In this document: positions 49,876-59,308 of the stretch, piece by piece
How positions within the stretch are numbered: the stretch's first letter is position 1
Layout of the letters: each line of letters starts with the position of its first letter
Source of the DNA: Neptuniibacter marinus
GTDB lineage: Bacteria > Pseudomonadota > Gammaproteobacteria > Pseudomonadales > Balneatricaceae
NCBI RefSeq assembly: GCF_001597725.1
Contig: NZ_LUTR01000007.1
Span: forward strand, 1 to 64,000
Length of the DNA stretch: 64,000 nucleotides
Direction of reading: 5' to 3'
Program-made: the position numbers and the translations under genes
Notes under the pieces: generated by a model
Databases searched by the model: none
What the model was told of the DNA's origin: nothing
Seen by the model: the letters and a program-made list of their open reading frames with translations, nothing else

Positions 49876-52800
49876 GTGTTGCAGCTGAAATACCCCTTAC
49901 CATCAGGTCCCGGCGACCGAAAACATATCGGCCAAGTTCTTGGAGCCGCCGCTGGTTATCTTATCACCGATGCGGCAGAGCGCTATGAAGGGGTCACGCT
50001 TGTTATCACCAATGACACCAACCAAGCCAATCGCCTGTATAATGAAGTTTGTTTTTTCAAAAAGAACAAACAGGAAATTCTCTCATTCCCAGATTGGGAG
50101 ACACTGCCTTATGACACATTTTCACCACACCAAGATATAATTTCAGAACGAATATCTACACTCAATCGTCTCCCAAGCCTCAAACAAGGCATTTTAATCA
50201 TTCCCCTCAGTACACTAATGCACCGTACTGCTCCAGCTGAGTTTGTAGCAGGCAACTGCTTTGACCTAAAAGTGGGCGACACTATTAATGTCGAAGGTCT
50301 CCGCAAACAACTATCGGACGCAGGCTACCATGCTGTAGATGCGGTACTGGAACACGGCGAGTTTACCATTCGCGGTTCAATCATCGACCTATTTCCTACC
50401 GGTAGCGAACTCCCTTTTCGAATAGAATTATTTGATGATGAGATTGAGACGCTACGTACATTTAATACAGAAACGCAGATCTCTATTGAGCAAATAGACT
50501 CAATCAATCTACTACCGGCCAAAGAATTCCCATTTGATAAACGCGCCATAAGCGGATTCAAATCTCGCTGGCGTGAGCAGTTTGATGTTGATTACAAGCA
50601 GTGCCCTATCTACACAAATATTAATGATGGGCTTGCATCTCCGGGTATTGAATATTACTTACCTCTATTCTTTGAAGAGTGCAGCTCCATATTCTCCTCA
50701 TTACCCGAAAACACTCAAATATTGGTTAATGATGGGTTAGAGGCAGCGGCCAAGCTATTTGCAGATGAAGTTAATGAGCGTTACGAACAACGTAGACACG
50801 ACATCACCAATCCAGTTCTCCCGCCGCACTCTCTCTTCCTCTCAACAGATGAGCTATTTTCTGAACTAAAAAGCTACGGCCGCCTCACATTACATACTGA
50901 CCTTATCGAAGACAAAGCGGGCAGAACCAACCTTGACTGCATACAACCACCGGAACTCCCCGTTCAGTCACAGAATAAACACCCCCTGTCTGAACTGCAG
51001 TCATTTTTAATACAACGGGATGGCGCGGTTCTATTTTGTGCTGAATCAGCAGGTCGAAGAGAAGCGCTACTTGAACTGCTTTCGCGTATAAATATCAAAC
51101 CAACGCAAACTAAAGACTGGTCGTCATTTGTTGATTCAGCCGAAGATTTAGCCATAACAGAGTTCCCTTTAGAGCAAGGGTTATCAGTTCCTGGGGAGTT
51201 TCATTTAATTACCGAAACTCAGCTCTTTGGCCGACAAGTATTCCAACGCAGACGGCGCTCCCGTGAGCAGGAACAAAACGATCAGGTTATAAAAAACCTA
51301 TCGGAGCTAAACACTGGCTCGCCGGTTGTTCACTTAGACCATGGTGTAGGACGCTATTTAGGCTTACAGATTATAGAACTTGAGGGGCAAGCTAATGAGT
51401 TTCTCACCCTTGAGTATGCAGAAGAAGCAAAACTCTATGTACCCGTTTCATCCCTACACTTAATAAGCCGGTACACTGGTGCGGGGGACGAAAATGCGCC
51501 ACTACATCGCCTAGGCACGGAACAATGGAGTAAGGCAAAACAGAAAGCCGCTGAAAAAGCCCATGACGCAGCAGCAGAACTCCTCGATATTTATGCACGA
51601 CGTGCGGCACGAAAAGGCTTTAAATTTCACGACCCTGATGAGCAGTATCTACAATTTGCAGCGTCTTTTCCTTTTGAAGAGACCCCAGATCAAGCTGCCG
51701 CTATCGGCAATGTGATACGCGATATGACAGCCCCACAACCTATGGATCGCCTAGTTTGCGGGGATGTCGGTTTTGGTAAAACAGAAGTTGCCATGCGTGC
51801 AGCATTCGTGGCAGTGCAAAGCGGAAAGCAGGTCGTGATTTTAGTCCCAACCACCCTACTCGCTTCACAGCACTTCCAAAATTTTCAGGATAGATTTGCT
51901 GACTGGCCGATTAACATTGAACTTATCTCACGCTTTCGCTCAGGAAAACAACAAGATAGCGCAATAGAAAAACTCGAAGCAGGCAGTGTCGATATAGTAA
52001 TAGGCACCCACAAACTGCTTAGCGGTGGCATTAACTTTAAAGACCTTGGTTTAGTCATTATTGATGAAGAACATCGCTTTGGTGTTCAACAAAAAGAGCG
52101 TTTAAAATCACTTCGCGCAGAAGTAGATATTTTAACGCTCACCGCAACGCCGATCCCTCGAACGCTAAACATGGCCATGTCGGGTATACGCGATCTATCA
52201 ATTATTGCTACACCACCCGCCAAACGATTATCCGTTAAAACCTTTGTTCGCTATAGCGACCCAACGGTTATTAAGGAAGCTATTCTCCGAGAACTACTTC
52301 GTGGCGGACAGATTTACTACCTACACAACGAAGTTAAAAGCATAGAGAAAACCGCCGAAGAACTACGTGAGCTTGTACCTGAAGCACGTATAGGCGTCGG
52401 TCATGGACAGATGCGCGAGCGCGAACTGGAACAGGTCATGTCCGACTTTTACCATAAACGTTTTAATATTTTGCTGTGCACCACCATTATTGAAACGGGT
52501 ATTGATGTTCCTAATGCCAATACCATCATCATTGACCGAGCAGATAAGTTCGGCCTGGCCCAGCTACACCAGCTCAGGGGACGTGTAGGCCGCTCGCACC
52601 ATCAAGCTTATGCGTATCTACTGACCCCGCATAAAAAATCAATGACCAAAGATGCCGTTAAGCGCTTAGAAGCGATCGAAACAACCAACGACCTTGGCGC
52701 TGGTTTTACTCTTGCGACCCATGATTTAGAGATCCGCGGTGCCGGTGAATTATTAGGCGAAGAACAAAGCGGCCAAATGCAGACCGTAGGCTTCTCACTC

Positions 52801-53322
52801 TTTATGGAGATGCTCGAACAGGCCGTTGAATCGATCAGAGAAGGCAAAACGCCTAATATGGATCAACCATTAAGGCACGGCGCAGAAGTCAATTTACACT
52901 TATCAGCGCTTATTCCTGATGATTACCTTCCTGATGTCCATAGCCGCTTAATCATGTACAAACGCATTGCCAACGCTAGCTCATCAAAAGAGCTGAAAGA
53001 GCTCCAAATAGAGATGATCGATCGCTTTGGCTTATTACCCGAGCAAGTGAAGAATCTATTTAAAGTAACAGAACTAAAATTACGTGCAGAAGCTATGAAC
53101 ATTGTTAAAATCGATGCAGGTACAACAAATGGACGCATCGAATTTGCGTCCGATGCTAAAGTTGATCCTTTGACACTGGTAAAAATGGTTCAAAAGCACC
53201 CACAAAAGTATAAACTTGAAGGCGCAGACAAATTACGTTTTAGCCTAAATATGGAGAAGAGCGACGTTCGCTTCTGCGCTATCGAAAGCCTTTTAAGCGA
53301 CTTGGCAGTTAAAACATCATGA
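49876..53322 (+). CDS. mfd: Transcription-repair coupling factor
   Basis: A 1148-residue Mfd that dislodges stalled RNA polymerase and recruits UvrA. The UvrB-like N-terminus is followed by the RNA-polymerase-interacting domain (HLDHGVGRYLGLQ, then FLTLEYAEEAKLYVPVSSL). The RecG-like translocase has CGDVGFGKTEVAMRAAF, IIDEEHRFGV, TATPIPRTL, TTIIETGIDVPNANT and QLRGRVGRS. It ends with the TRCF C-terminal domain. Translation starts at GTG with AGGAG nine bases upstream. The stop overlaps csiV by 4 bases. Confidence 0.98.
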   Translation: MLQLKYPLPSGPGDRKHIGQVLGAAAGYLITDAAERYEGVTLVITNDTNQANRLYNEVCFFKKNKQEILSFPDWETLPYDTFSPHQDIISERISTLNRLPSLKQGILIIPLSTLMHRTAPAEFVAGNCFDLKVGDTINVEGLRKQLSDAGYHAVDAVLEHGEFTIRGSIIDLFPTGSELPFRIELFDDEIETLRTFNTETQISIEQIDSINLLPAKEFPFDKRAISGFKSRWREQFDVDYKQCPIYTNINDGLASPGIEYYLPLFFEECSSIFSSLPENTQILVNDGLEAAAKLFADEVNERYEQRRHDITNPVLPPHSLFLSTDELFSELKSYGRLTLHTDLIEDKAGRTNLDCIQPPELPVQSQNKHPLSELQSFLIQRDGAVLFCAESAGRREALLELLSRINIKPTQTKDWSSFVDSAEDLAITEFPLEQGLSVPGEFHLITETQLFGRQVFQRRRRSREQEQNDQVIKNLSELNTGSPVVHLDHGVGRYLGLQIIELEGQANEFLTLEYAEEAKLYVPVSSLHLISRYTGAGDENAPLHRLGTEQWSKAKQKAAEKAHDAAAELLDIYARRAARKGFKFHDPDEQYLQFAASFPFEETPDQAAAIGNVIRDMTAPQPMDRLVCGDVGFGKTEVAMRAAFVAVQSGKQVVILVPTTLLASQHFQNFQDRFADWPINIELISRFRSGKQQDSAIEKLEAGSVDIVIGTHKLLSGGINFKDLGLVIIDEEHRFGVQQKERLKSLRAEVDILTLTATPIPRTLNMAMSGIRDLSIIATPPAKRLSVKTFVRYSDPTVIKEAILRELLRGGQIYYLHNEVKSIEKTAEELRELVPEARIGVGHGQMRERELEQVMSDFYHKRFNILLCTTIIETGIDVPNANTIIIDRADKFGLAQLHQLRGRVGRSHHQAYAYLLTPHKKSMTKDAVKRLEAIETTNDLGAGFTLATHDLEIRGAGELLGEEQSGQMQTVGFSLFMEMLEQAVESIREGKTPNMDQPLRHGAEVNLHLSALIPDDYLPDVHSRLIMYKRIANASSSKELKELQIEMIDRFGLLPEQVKNLFKVTELKLRAEAMNIVKIDAGTTNGRIEFASDAKVDPLTLVKMVQKHPQKYKLEGADKLRFSLNMEKSDVRFCAIESLLSDLAVKTS

Positions 53323-54023
53323 AAAAATTGTATAGCGCCTTAATTTTTAGTGCTTTAAGCCTCACAGCCAATGCCGCTGACTGGTATAAAGTTGAAGTTG
53401 TTGTTTTTGCAAATCAGGACAGCGCTCCTATCGCTGACGAGTATTGGCCCGATATAAAAGAGATCCCTGCTCCCAGCAATGCGATTAACTTAAAGTCATC
53501 CAATGCTGAAGGAAGTGCTTATAAACGCCTACCCGGAAGTTCCTTAACTCTTCACGATGAAAAAAACCGGCTACGAAACTCAGGCCCCTATAAAATCCTC
53601 TTTCATGCAGGATGGATGCAACCGGTTTACCGCACTCAAACACCACGGCCAATTCACATCACAGGCGGCGAGATATTGGATAATGGTATGCATGAACTAG
53701 ATGGGTATATCGCCGTAGGCAGAGGCACTTACCTACACTTTCGCCCTGACATCTACCTAAGCCGCAGATTAAGCGCTGACGAAACGAAGCTACTTAAAGA
53801 CGACCCTACAGCAACCAACGACGCCGCGGATGAAAACGCTGCTGCAATGCTTACAATGCAAGCCTCCAGTAGCGCCAGCAGCTCTTTAGCCAACGAATTA
53901 TTTACAATACCCAATATCTTAACGGCCAACCTTAATCAAGCACGGCGCATGAAATCAAAAGAGTTACACTATATAGACCACCCATTAATGGGTATCTTAG
54001 TTGAAATCCGGCCTATAAATTAA
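53319..54023 (+). CDS. csiV: CsiV family protein, periplasmic
   Basis: A 234-residue protein with a clear signal peptide (MKKLYSALIFSALSLTANA, cleavage before ADWYKVEVVVF). The WY-x-VEVVVF start, the HAGWMQPV segment and the YLHFRPDIYLSRRL strand are typical of the CsiV peptidoglycan-binding family, named for cell-shape integrity in Vibrio during D-amino-acid stress. Its position directly after mfd with an ATGA overlap is a common arrangement in gammaproteobacteria. Confidence 0.88.
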   Translation: MKKLYSALIFSALSLTANAADWYKVEVVVFANQDSAPIADEYWPDIKEIPAPSNAINLKSSNAEGSAYKRLPGSSLTLHDEKNRLRNSGPYKILFHAGWMQPVYRTQTPRPIHITGGEILDNGMHELDGYIAVGRGTYLHFRPDIYLSRRLSADETKLLKDDPTATNDAADENAAAMLTMQASSSASSSLANELFTIPNILTANLNQARRMKSKELHYIDHPLMGILVEIRPIN

Positions 54024-54044
54024 CAACTCAACCAATTATCCACT

Positions 54045-54070
54045 AAGCCCAGAATAACTGGGCTTTTTTA
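54045..54070 (+). terminator. Rho-independent terminator after csiV
   Basis: AAGCCCAG and CTGGGCTT form an 8-bp stem around AATAA, followed by TTTT. It closes the mfd-csiV unit just before the phosphoribosyltransferase gene. Confidence 0.9.
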
Positions 54071-54097
54071 TATATGATCAAAGAGTAGAAAACCCTT

Positions 54098-54655
54098 ATG
54101 TCTAAAATAGATGACGAAGAGATTAAGCGCGTTTATATCCAAGCAGACTTACTCTACGGAGAAGCTGAAGTCGAGCATGCCATCAACAAATTAGCCGCGC
54201 TAATCACCAAAGACATGATGAATAAGACCCCTGTGGTATTCCCCGTATTAAATGGCGGCTTAGTCATTGGGGGCAAGCTGCTCACTAAATTGAACTTCCC
54301 TCTTGAGGCTGGTTATTTGCATGCAACTCGTTATCGCAATACGACGTCAGGCCATCAACTCGAATGGATAGTTAAACCTCAGATTGATTTTAAAGGGCGC
54401 GCAGTGCTTATTATCGATGACATCTTAGATGAGGGACATACCCTAGCTGAGGTTGTTAGTTATTGTCGATCGGAAGGCGCTAGCGAGGTAAAGGTTGCGG
54501 TACTTGTACATAAAAACCATGACCGTAAGCCTAACCCTGAATTAAAAGCGGACTTTGTCGGTCTAGAAATTGAAGACCGCTATATTTTTGGCTACGGCAT
54601 GGACTACAAAGGCTATTGGCGAAATGCCCCCGGGATCTTTGCCGTAAAGGAATAA
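54098..54655 (+). CDS. Hypoxanthine-guanine phosphoribosyltransferase
   Basis: A 185-residue purine phosphoribosyltransferase for base salvage with PRPP. The PRPP loop is VLIIDDILDEGHTLAEVV (about 104-121). The N-terminal VVFPVLNGGLVIGGKLLTKL and the C-terminal VGLEIEDRYIFGYGMDYKGYWRN, with the purine-stacking aromatic, match the family. The usual annotation is hypoxanthine-guanine phosphoribosyltransferase; the exact base preference cannot be read from sequence. Confidence 0.9.
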   Translation: MSKIDDEEIKRVYIQADLLYGEAEVEHAINKLAALITKDMMNKTPVVFPVLNGGLVIGGKLLTKLNFPLEAGYLHATRYRNTTSGHQLEWIVKPQIDFKGRAVLIIDDILDEGHTLAEVVSYCRSEGASEVKVAVLVHKNHDRKPNPELKADFVGLEIEDRYIFGYGMDYKGYWRNAPGIFAVKE

Positions 54656-54670
54656 AAATAAAATCCTCTA

Positions 54671-54716
54671 TTCTAAAAATACACATAAGACTCGTGGACT
54701 CGAGCCTTATGTGTAT
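54671..54716 (-). terminator. Terminator hairpin of the nagZ-mscS unit
   Basis: Two 16-base arms (54679-54694, 54701-54716) pair with one mismatch around TGGACT. On the minus strand the stem is followed by TTTTTAG, so it should stop transcripts coming from mscS. Confidence 0.75.
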
Positions 54717-54722
54717 CAAATA

Positions 54723-55859
54723 TTAACGAGGCTCTGAAAACTCTCCAGTCACAACCGGCTCATCCAGAGCAAAAGGCGGCTGACTTGCTAAGTGAACAGT
54801 TGTTGTTGGGAAGGCAATTGAAGCTCCTCTCTGCTCAATAATATCCATAACCTTAACCATCACATCCTGCTTAATTTCATGGAAGCGAATCCAGTTGGTT
54901 GTCTTGGTAAAGGTATAGATAAAAAAGTCTAAAGATGAAGGCCCAAAACGATCAAAATTAACAATCAATGTTTGCCTTGTATCAATCTCAGGATGCTCTA
55001 AAAGCATCGTTTTAACGGTTGAAATTATATCAGTGAGCTGTGCTGCATCATCATAACGAACGCCCACGTATTCGTAGATACGTCGATTGGTCATACGTGA
55101 TGGATTCTCTACAGAGATATTCGCAAAAGTTGCATTAGGCACATAGAGCGGTCTTTTATCAAAAGTACGAATACGGGTCTGACGCCAACCTATATCTTCT
55201 ACTGTACCTTCTATCTGTTTATCTGGTGAACGGATCCAATCACCCACTTTGAACGGGCGATCTAGATAGATCATCAAACCACCAAAGAAGTTCGCTAAAA
55301 TATCCTTAGCTGCAAAACCAACGGCAATACCACCAATACCACCAAAGGCAAGAATCCCAGAGATACTGTAACCGTAGTTCTGCATCACGATCATGATGAT
55401 AATAACTAACAGAATCAAACGAACTAAACGGCCAAGCGCACCTACTGTTGTTGGATCCATAGGCTTAACCATTCGATCAGGCATCACCAAGACTTCTTCT
55501 ATTCCATTAAGGAAACGGAAAAACGACCACGCAATAATTACAATCAGCACGGAACGAGGCAGTGGGCTATCATCATCTAATACTTGGATTGATAGATGGG
55601 CCTGGAAAATCTGTACAAGCCAATAACCTGCACTCAGCCAAATAAGAAACAGCAGCGGGCGACTAAAAGCATTGAGAATAACGTCATCCCAGAGCATTTT
55701 AGTTTTTTCAGCTTGTCTCATTAATTGCCCAAGAACAACACGCGTTACAATATCAGCCACAACCGCAGCTACACAAATAGCAACCGACAAAATCATCCAC
55801 GCAGACGCATCATACGCAGGGAGGTATTCAGTCAATAATTGATTTAGTAATTCTATCAT
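54723..55859 (-). CDS. MscS family mechanosensitive channel
   Basis: A 378-residue membrane protein with about four to five helices in the first 190 residues. The MscS pore and beta domain follow: GILAFGGIGGIAVGFAAKDILANFFGGLMIYLDRPFKVGDWI, then EGTVEDIGWRQTRIRTFDKRPLYVPN. Such channels open at high membrane tension to release solutes in osmotic downshock, relevant for a marine organism. Its ATG overlaps the nagZ stop by 4 bases. Confidence 0.92.
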   Translation of the reverse strand: MIELLNQLLTEYLPAYDASAWMILSVAICVAAVVADIVTRVVLGQLMRQAEKTKMLWDDVILNAFSRPLLFLIWLSAGYWLVQIFQAHLSIQVLDDDSPLPRSVLIVIIAWSFFRFLNGIEEVLVMPDRMVKPMDPTTVGALGRLVRLILLVIIIMIVMQNYGYSISGILAFGGIGGIAVGFAAKDILANFFGGLMIYLDRPFKVGDWIRSPDKQIEGTVEDIGWRQTRIRTFDKRPLYVPNATFANISVENPSRMTNRRIYEYVGVRYDDAAQLTDIISTVKTMLLEHPEIDTRQTLIVNFDRFGPSSLDFFIYTFTKTTNWIRFHEIKQDVMVKVMDIIEQRGASIAFPTTTVHLASQPPFALDEPVVTGEFSEPR

Positions 55860-56863
55860 TTCCCGTTATCCATCAATGTTTTTGCTAACAAGCGCGCAGA
55901 TTTTAATCTTTCATCGTCTAGAGTCCAATCCGAGCCTTTCAGCTCAAGAAGCTCAGGTAATGCTTTATAACCTGAAGCGTCCAAATAGGACAATATCTCT
56001 ATTGTACCCTCTCTATCATTACAACAAAGTATCGCCTGACAACCTGCCAGCAGCGCTTTTTCTGCTCGTTGTCCATAGCCACCTACACTATGGGCTGCTT
56101 TCATACTAAGGTCATCACTAAAAATAATGCCCTTAAAGCCTAGCCGCTCTCGCAATATTTTTTGCATCCAAAAAGCAGAGTAGCCCGCCGGTGCTGAATC
56201 ACACTCAGGATAGAGTACATGAGCAAACATCATTGCCGGCATACCCTTCTCAATTGCTCGCCGAAATGGCAGCATATCTGTATCCCAGAGCTGGGCAAAA
56301 GGGCGATCATCAATTGCGTCAGCATGGTGTGTATCGGCATTAGCCCAGCCATGACCTGGAAAGTGTTTTCCAGTGGCTGTCATACCTGCATCAGCCATAC
56401 CAGATATATACGCTTCAGATAACTGAGTAACTGCCTTATGGTCTGTAGCAAATGCACGGTTTCCAATAACCGAATTACGCCCATAATCCACATCTAACAC
56501 GGGAGCAAAGCTAAGATCTACATCCAATAAGCGCATTTCTGCCGCCATTAAATAACCTAACTGAGATGCTGCCTGCAACCCCTGAGCATGGTCCAAACAG
56601 AATAACGCATGAACACTTTTTACCGGAGGTAGCAGAGTAACGCCCTCCTTTAAGCGCTGTACCCGTCCACCCTCTTGATCAATACTAATAATTAACTCTG
56701 GACGTATCTCACGAATCTTTTTGATTAACGTCTTAACTTGGTCGGCGGATTTTGTGTTTCGCCCAAAAAGAATAACACCCCCAATAAGCGGATGTTTTAA
56801 TAGAACAGATTCCGCCTGAGTTAGCTCAATACCATCTAAATCGAGAAACAGAGAAGCATGCAT
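55856..56863 (-). CDS. nagZ: Beta-N-acetylhexosaminidase
   Basis: A 335-residue glycoside hydrolase family 3 enzyme that removes GlcNAc from 1,6-anhydro-muropeptides in the cytoplasm during wall recycling. Signatures: GVILFGRNTKSADQVKTLI, ISIDQEGGRVQRLKEG, ATGKHFPGHGWANADTHHA (catalytic loop with His/Asp) and GIIFSDDLSMKAAHSVGGY (nucleophile Asp). In other gammaproteobacteria its products control AmpC beta-lactamase. It is preceded by the L,D-transpeptidase and PsrA genes, an arrangement resembling the psrA-nagZ region of Pseudomonas. Confidence 0.96.
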   Translation of the reverse strand: MHASLFLDLDGIELTQAESVLLKHPLIGGVILFGRNTKSADQVKTLIKKIREIRPELIISIDQEGGRVQRLKEGVTLLPPVKSVHALFCLDHAQGLQAASQLGYLMAAEMRLLDVDLSFAPVLDVDYGRNSVIGNRAFATDHKAVTQLSEAYISGMADAGMTATGKHFPGHGWANADTHHADAIDDRPFAQLWDTDMLPFRRAIEKGMPAMMFAHVLYPECDSAPAGYSAFWMQKILRERLGFKGIIFSDDLSMKAAHSVGGYGQRAEKALLAGCQAILCCNDREGTIEILSYLDASGYKALPELLELKGSDWTLDDERLKSARLLAKTLMDNGK

Positions 56864-56881
56864 ATAGATAAGCCTAATTAC

Positions 56882-57361
56882 TTATTCTTGAATAAAAACC
56901 GGAGCGCCATAAGAAACCCTTTCAAACAGCTCAAGCATGTCAGAATTGCGCATACGTATACAACCATGGGAGCGAGCAATACCCATAGGCTCTGAATCGG
57001 GAGTGCCATGAATATAAATATACCGCTGCATACTATCCTTATCCCCTAAGCGATTAAAGCCATGTTCACACCCTGATAACCATAAAATACGGGTCAGTAT
57101 CCAATCCCGTTTAGGAAACTTCGCTGCCAAGTTAGAGGAGTAAATCTCCCCCGTAAAACGACGGCCAACAAATACAGCATTGATAGGTAAACCGGAGCCA
57201 ATTTTTGCTCGAATATAATGCTTACCTCGAGGGGTACATCCACTATTTTTGAGTTCACCGACCCCATTCAATGCGGTAGAAATCGAATAAATCGCAAGCG
57301 TCTGCTCCCCATCAACTAATGATAGTTGCTGGTTAGCAATAGAGATAACGAGCTGCAGCAT
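56882..57361 (-). CDS. L,D-transpeptidase (YkuD domain), no visible signal peptide
   Basis: A 159-residue protein consisting of one YkuD catalytic domain. IYIHGTPDSEPMG and ARSHGCIRMRN hold the catalytic His and the S-H-G-C nucleophile Cys (about residue 132). Family members crosslink peptidoglycan or attach lipoprotein in the periplasm. However, the protein starts MLQLVISIANQQLSLVDG with no hydrophobic signal or lipobox, and no better upstream start exists because the psrA-like gene ends five bases before. It lies between the regulator and nagZ, all leftward. Confidence 0.88.
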   Translation of the reverse strand: MLQLVISIANQQLSLVDGEQTLAIYSISTALNGVGELKNSGCTPRGKHYIRAKIGSGLPINAVFVGRRFTGEIYSSNLAAKFPKRDWILTRILWLSGCEHGFNRLGDKDSMQRYIYIHGTPDSEPMGIARSHGCIRMRNSDMLELFERVSYGAPVFIQE

Positions 57362-57365
57362 AGGA

Positions 57366-58025
57366 TTAAACGCGACAGAAATAGGTTTTATCCGTTCGAG
57401 CCTGCAAACCTGCAGAAAGTACAGGAATCATACGGTGTAAGATCCTCTCAACCTCAGCACCACTATCAAACTCACGTTTTTCTATGCCATGGAGCGTTTG
57501 AAAATTAGAGAGTGTGAAAGTGATAGAGCCTAAGCAGAAATGAAGCCGCCAGAAAAATTCATCATCCTCCATAGGCGCAGCATCGGCACGAAGTAACTGA
57601 ATAAAAGGCTGCAGGGTATCTTGATAGCGACTAATCAGAAAACCACGTAGCTCTTCTTGGTTTTGCATATAGGAGAGTTCAAGCAAACGCATAAATACCG
57701 CCAAGGCATTCACATTGTCATGATTAACGACTAAGAGTGTACGCATCAAAATTTCGAGCAACTCATCCAAAGTCACCTGACCGGCATCAGTGGATAGATT
57801 ACGATGCTCTAACATCGAGGTCAATTCAGTACACAGCGGAGTCAAAAACTTCTCTGCCACCGCTTGAATCAACCCCTTTTTAGAACCAAAATGGTAGTTG
57901 ATTGCCGCTAAATTGACATCAGCCTTGCTAGTAATTTGGCGCACGGTTGTCTCAGCAAATCCCTGCTCCGCAAATAGAATTTCTGCTGCCTTAATAATAC
58001 TCGCAGATGTTCCTTTATGATTCAT
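57366..58025 (-). CDS. psrA: TetR family regulator, PsrA-like
   Basis: A 219-residue TetR-type repressor with an N-terminal helix-turn-helix (AAEILFAEQGFAETTVRQITSKADVNLAAINYHFGSKKGLI). The HTH wording and the C-terminal FFWRLHFCLGSITFTLSNFQTL closely recall Pseudomonas PsrA, a long-chain fatty-acid-responsive regulator of beta-oxidation and rpoS, and psrA also neighbours nagZ there. A PsrA-type dyad lies 10 bases upstream of the start. The symbol is a likely, not certain, assignment. Confidence 0.82.
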   Translation of the reverse strand: MNHKGTSASIIKAAEILFAEQGFAETTVRQITSKADVNLAAINYHFGSKKGLIQAVAEKFLTPLCTELTSMLEHRNLSTDAGQVTLDELLEILMRTLLVVNHDNVNALAVFMRLLELSYMQNQEELRGFLISRYQDTLQPFIQLLRADAAPMEDDEFFWRLHFCLGSITFTLSNFQTLHGIEKREFDSGAEVERILHRMIPVLSAGLQARTDKTYFCRV

Positions 58026-58034
58026 CCAAGCTCC

Positions 58035-58048
58035 AAACTAGCGTTTAA
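58035..58048. promoter_or_regulatory. PsrA-box-like operator upstream of the TetR gene
   Basis: CAAAC-TAGC-GTTTA matches the reported PsrA site form (G/C)AAAC-N4-GTTT(G/C) in nine of ten fixed positions. The 3' half also overlaps a GTTTAAAAC dyad. Its place 10 bases before the start codon suggests autorepression. Confidence 0.6.
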
Positions 58049-58155
58049 AACAGATAGTGACAAATTATAAGGAAAAAATCCATTCACTTATTCAGCTATG
58101 ACTGACAAAAAACATCAGCCATAGCTAAAATTGAAATCAAACACTAGCAGTCGGC

Positions 58156-59217
58156 CTAGCGACTCCAGATTTTTGATTGCGTCAAACGTCCCCACCATCT
58201 CAGCAACACTTTATCACTTGAGGAAACGGCTAATTCAGAGATTTTTTCCTGTAACGATTTTTTCTGCTCATAACGAACAATATAGATATCTGCCTTATCA
58301 GCAGCATCCATCATATATTGATCCGAAGTCATCAATTCATCAACTAAGTGAACATCCAGCGCCTGCTTACCAAACCAAATTTCGCCGGTTGCAACTTTAT
58401 CTATATCAACTTCAGTGCGGTACTCATGAACAAAGTTCTTAAACAGCTCGTGAGTTTCTTCTAGCTCTTCGACAAACTTCTCACGACCTTTATCTGTATT
58501 TTCACCAAACACAGTCAAAGTGCGCTTGTACTCTCCCGCCGTTAAGACTTCATAGTCGATATCGTTCTTTTTCAGCAAACGATGGAAGTTAGGTAGCTGG
58601 GCAATAACACCAATAGATCCAACGATAGCGAAAGGTGCGGCCAGCAATTTATCAGCTAAGCATGCCATCATATAACCACCACTGGCAGCAACGCGATCCA
58701 CACAGATTGTTAAGGGAATCTCTTTACGTTTAATTCGCTCAATTTGTGATGAAGCTAAACCATACTCATGCACCATACCACCTGGGCTTTCAAGGCGAAT
58801 TAGTACTTCATCTTGCTTCTCCGCCATCAATAAGACAGCTGAAATTTCTTGGCGTAAAGGCTCAACTTCGCTGGCTTTAACATCACCATCAAAATCAAGT
58901 ACAAACATACGTTTGCGGCGCGGCTGATCATCTGCAGGCGGTGTTTTTTTCTGGGCTTTTTTATCCGCCTTCGCTTTTTTCTTCTCCTCTTTGAGCATAG
59001 CTTTTAGCTCACACTCATCAAGAATCGATCCTTCCAATGCTTCTTTCATCTCAGTAAGTTCATCATTAAAATGAATCACCTCGATGTCACCCTGTTTAGC
59101 ATCTTTACGTGAGCGTGTTGACACTACAGCAATACCTGCCACAACAGCGAGTACGGCAAAGACAATAGTTACTGATTTTGCAAGGAAAAGACTGTAATCA
59201 CTCAGAAACTCAATCAC
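58156..59217 (-). CDS. sohB: SohB inner-membrane serine protease
   Basis: A 353-residue S49-family protease, anchored by an N-terminal helix (FLAKSVTIVFAVLAVVAGIAVV). A Lys-rich linker (KEEKKKAKADKKAQKK) leads to the SohB/SppA domain. The catalytic Ser lies in RVAASGGYMMACLADKL and the Lys in LTAGEYKRTLTVFGENTDKGREKF. SohB is a putative periplasm-facing peptidase; substrates are poorly defined. It is a single gene divergent from the SCP2 gene. Confidence 0.95.
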   Translation of the reverse strand: MIEFLSDYSLFLAKSVTIVFAVLAVVAGIAVVSTRSRKDAKQGDIEVIHFNDELTEMKEALEGSILDECELKAMLKEEKKKAKADKKAQKKTPPADDQPRRKRMFVLDFDGDVKASEVEPLRQEISAVLLMAEKQDEVLIRLESPGGMVHEYGLASSQIERIKRKEIPLTICVDRVAASGGYMMACLADKLLAAPFAIVGSIGVIAQLPNFHRLLKKNDIDYEVLTAGEYKRTLTVFGENTDKGREKFVEELEETHELFKNFVHEYRTEVDIDKVATGEIWFGKQALDVHLVDELMTSDQYMMDAADKADIYIVRYEQKKSLQEKISELAVSSSDKVLLRWWGRLTQSKIWSR

Positions 59218-59308
59218 CGAGAAAACTCCAAAATAAACTAGTAAGTTTGAAGAGCGCTAATGTATCATATTTCTATCCGTTACCCACCCAGTTTGAGACT
59301 TCTCTTTC

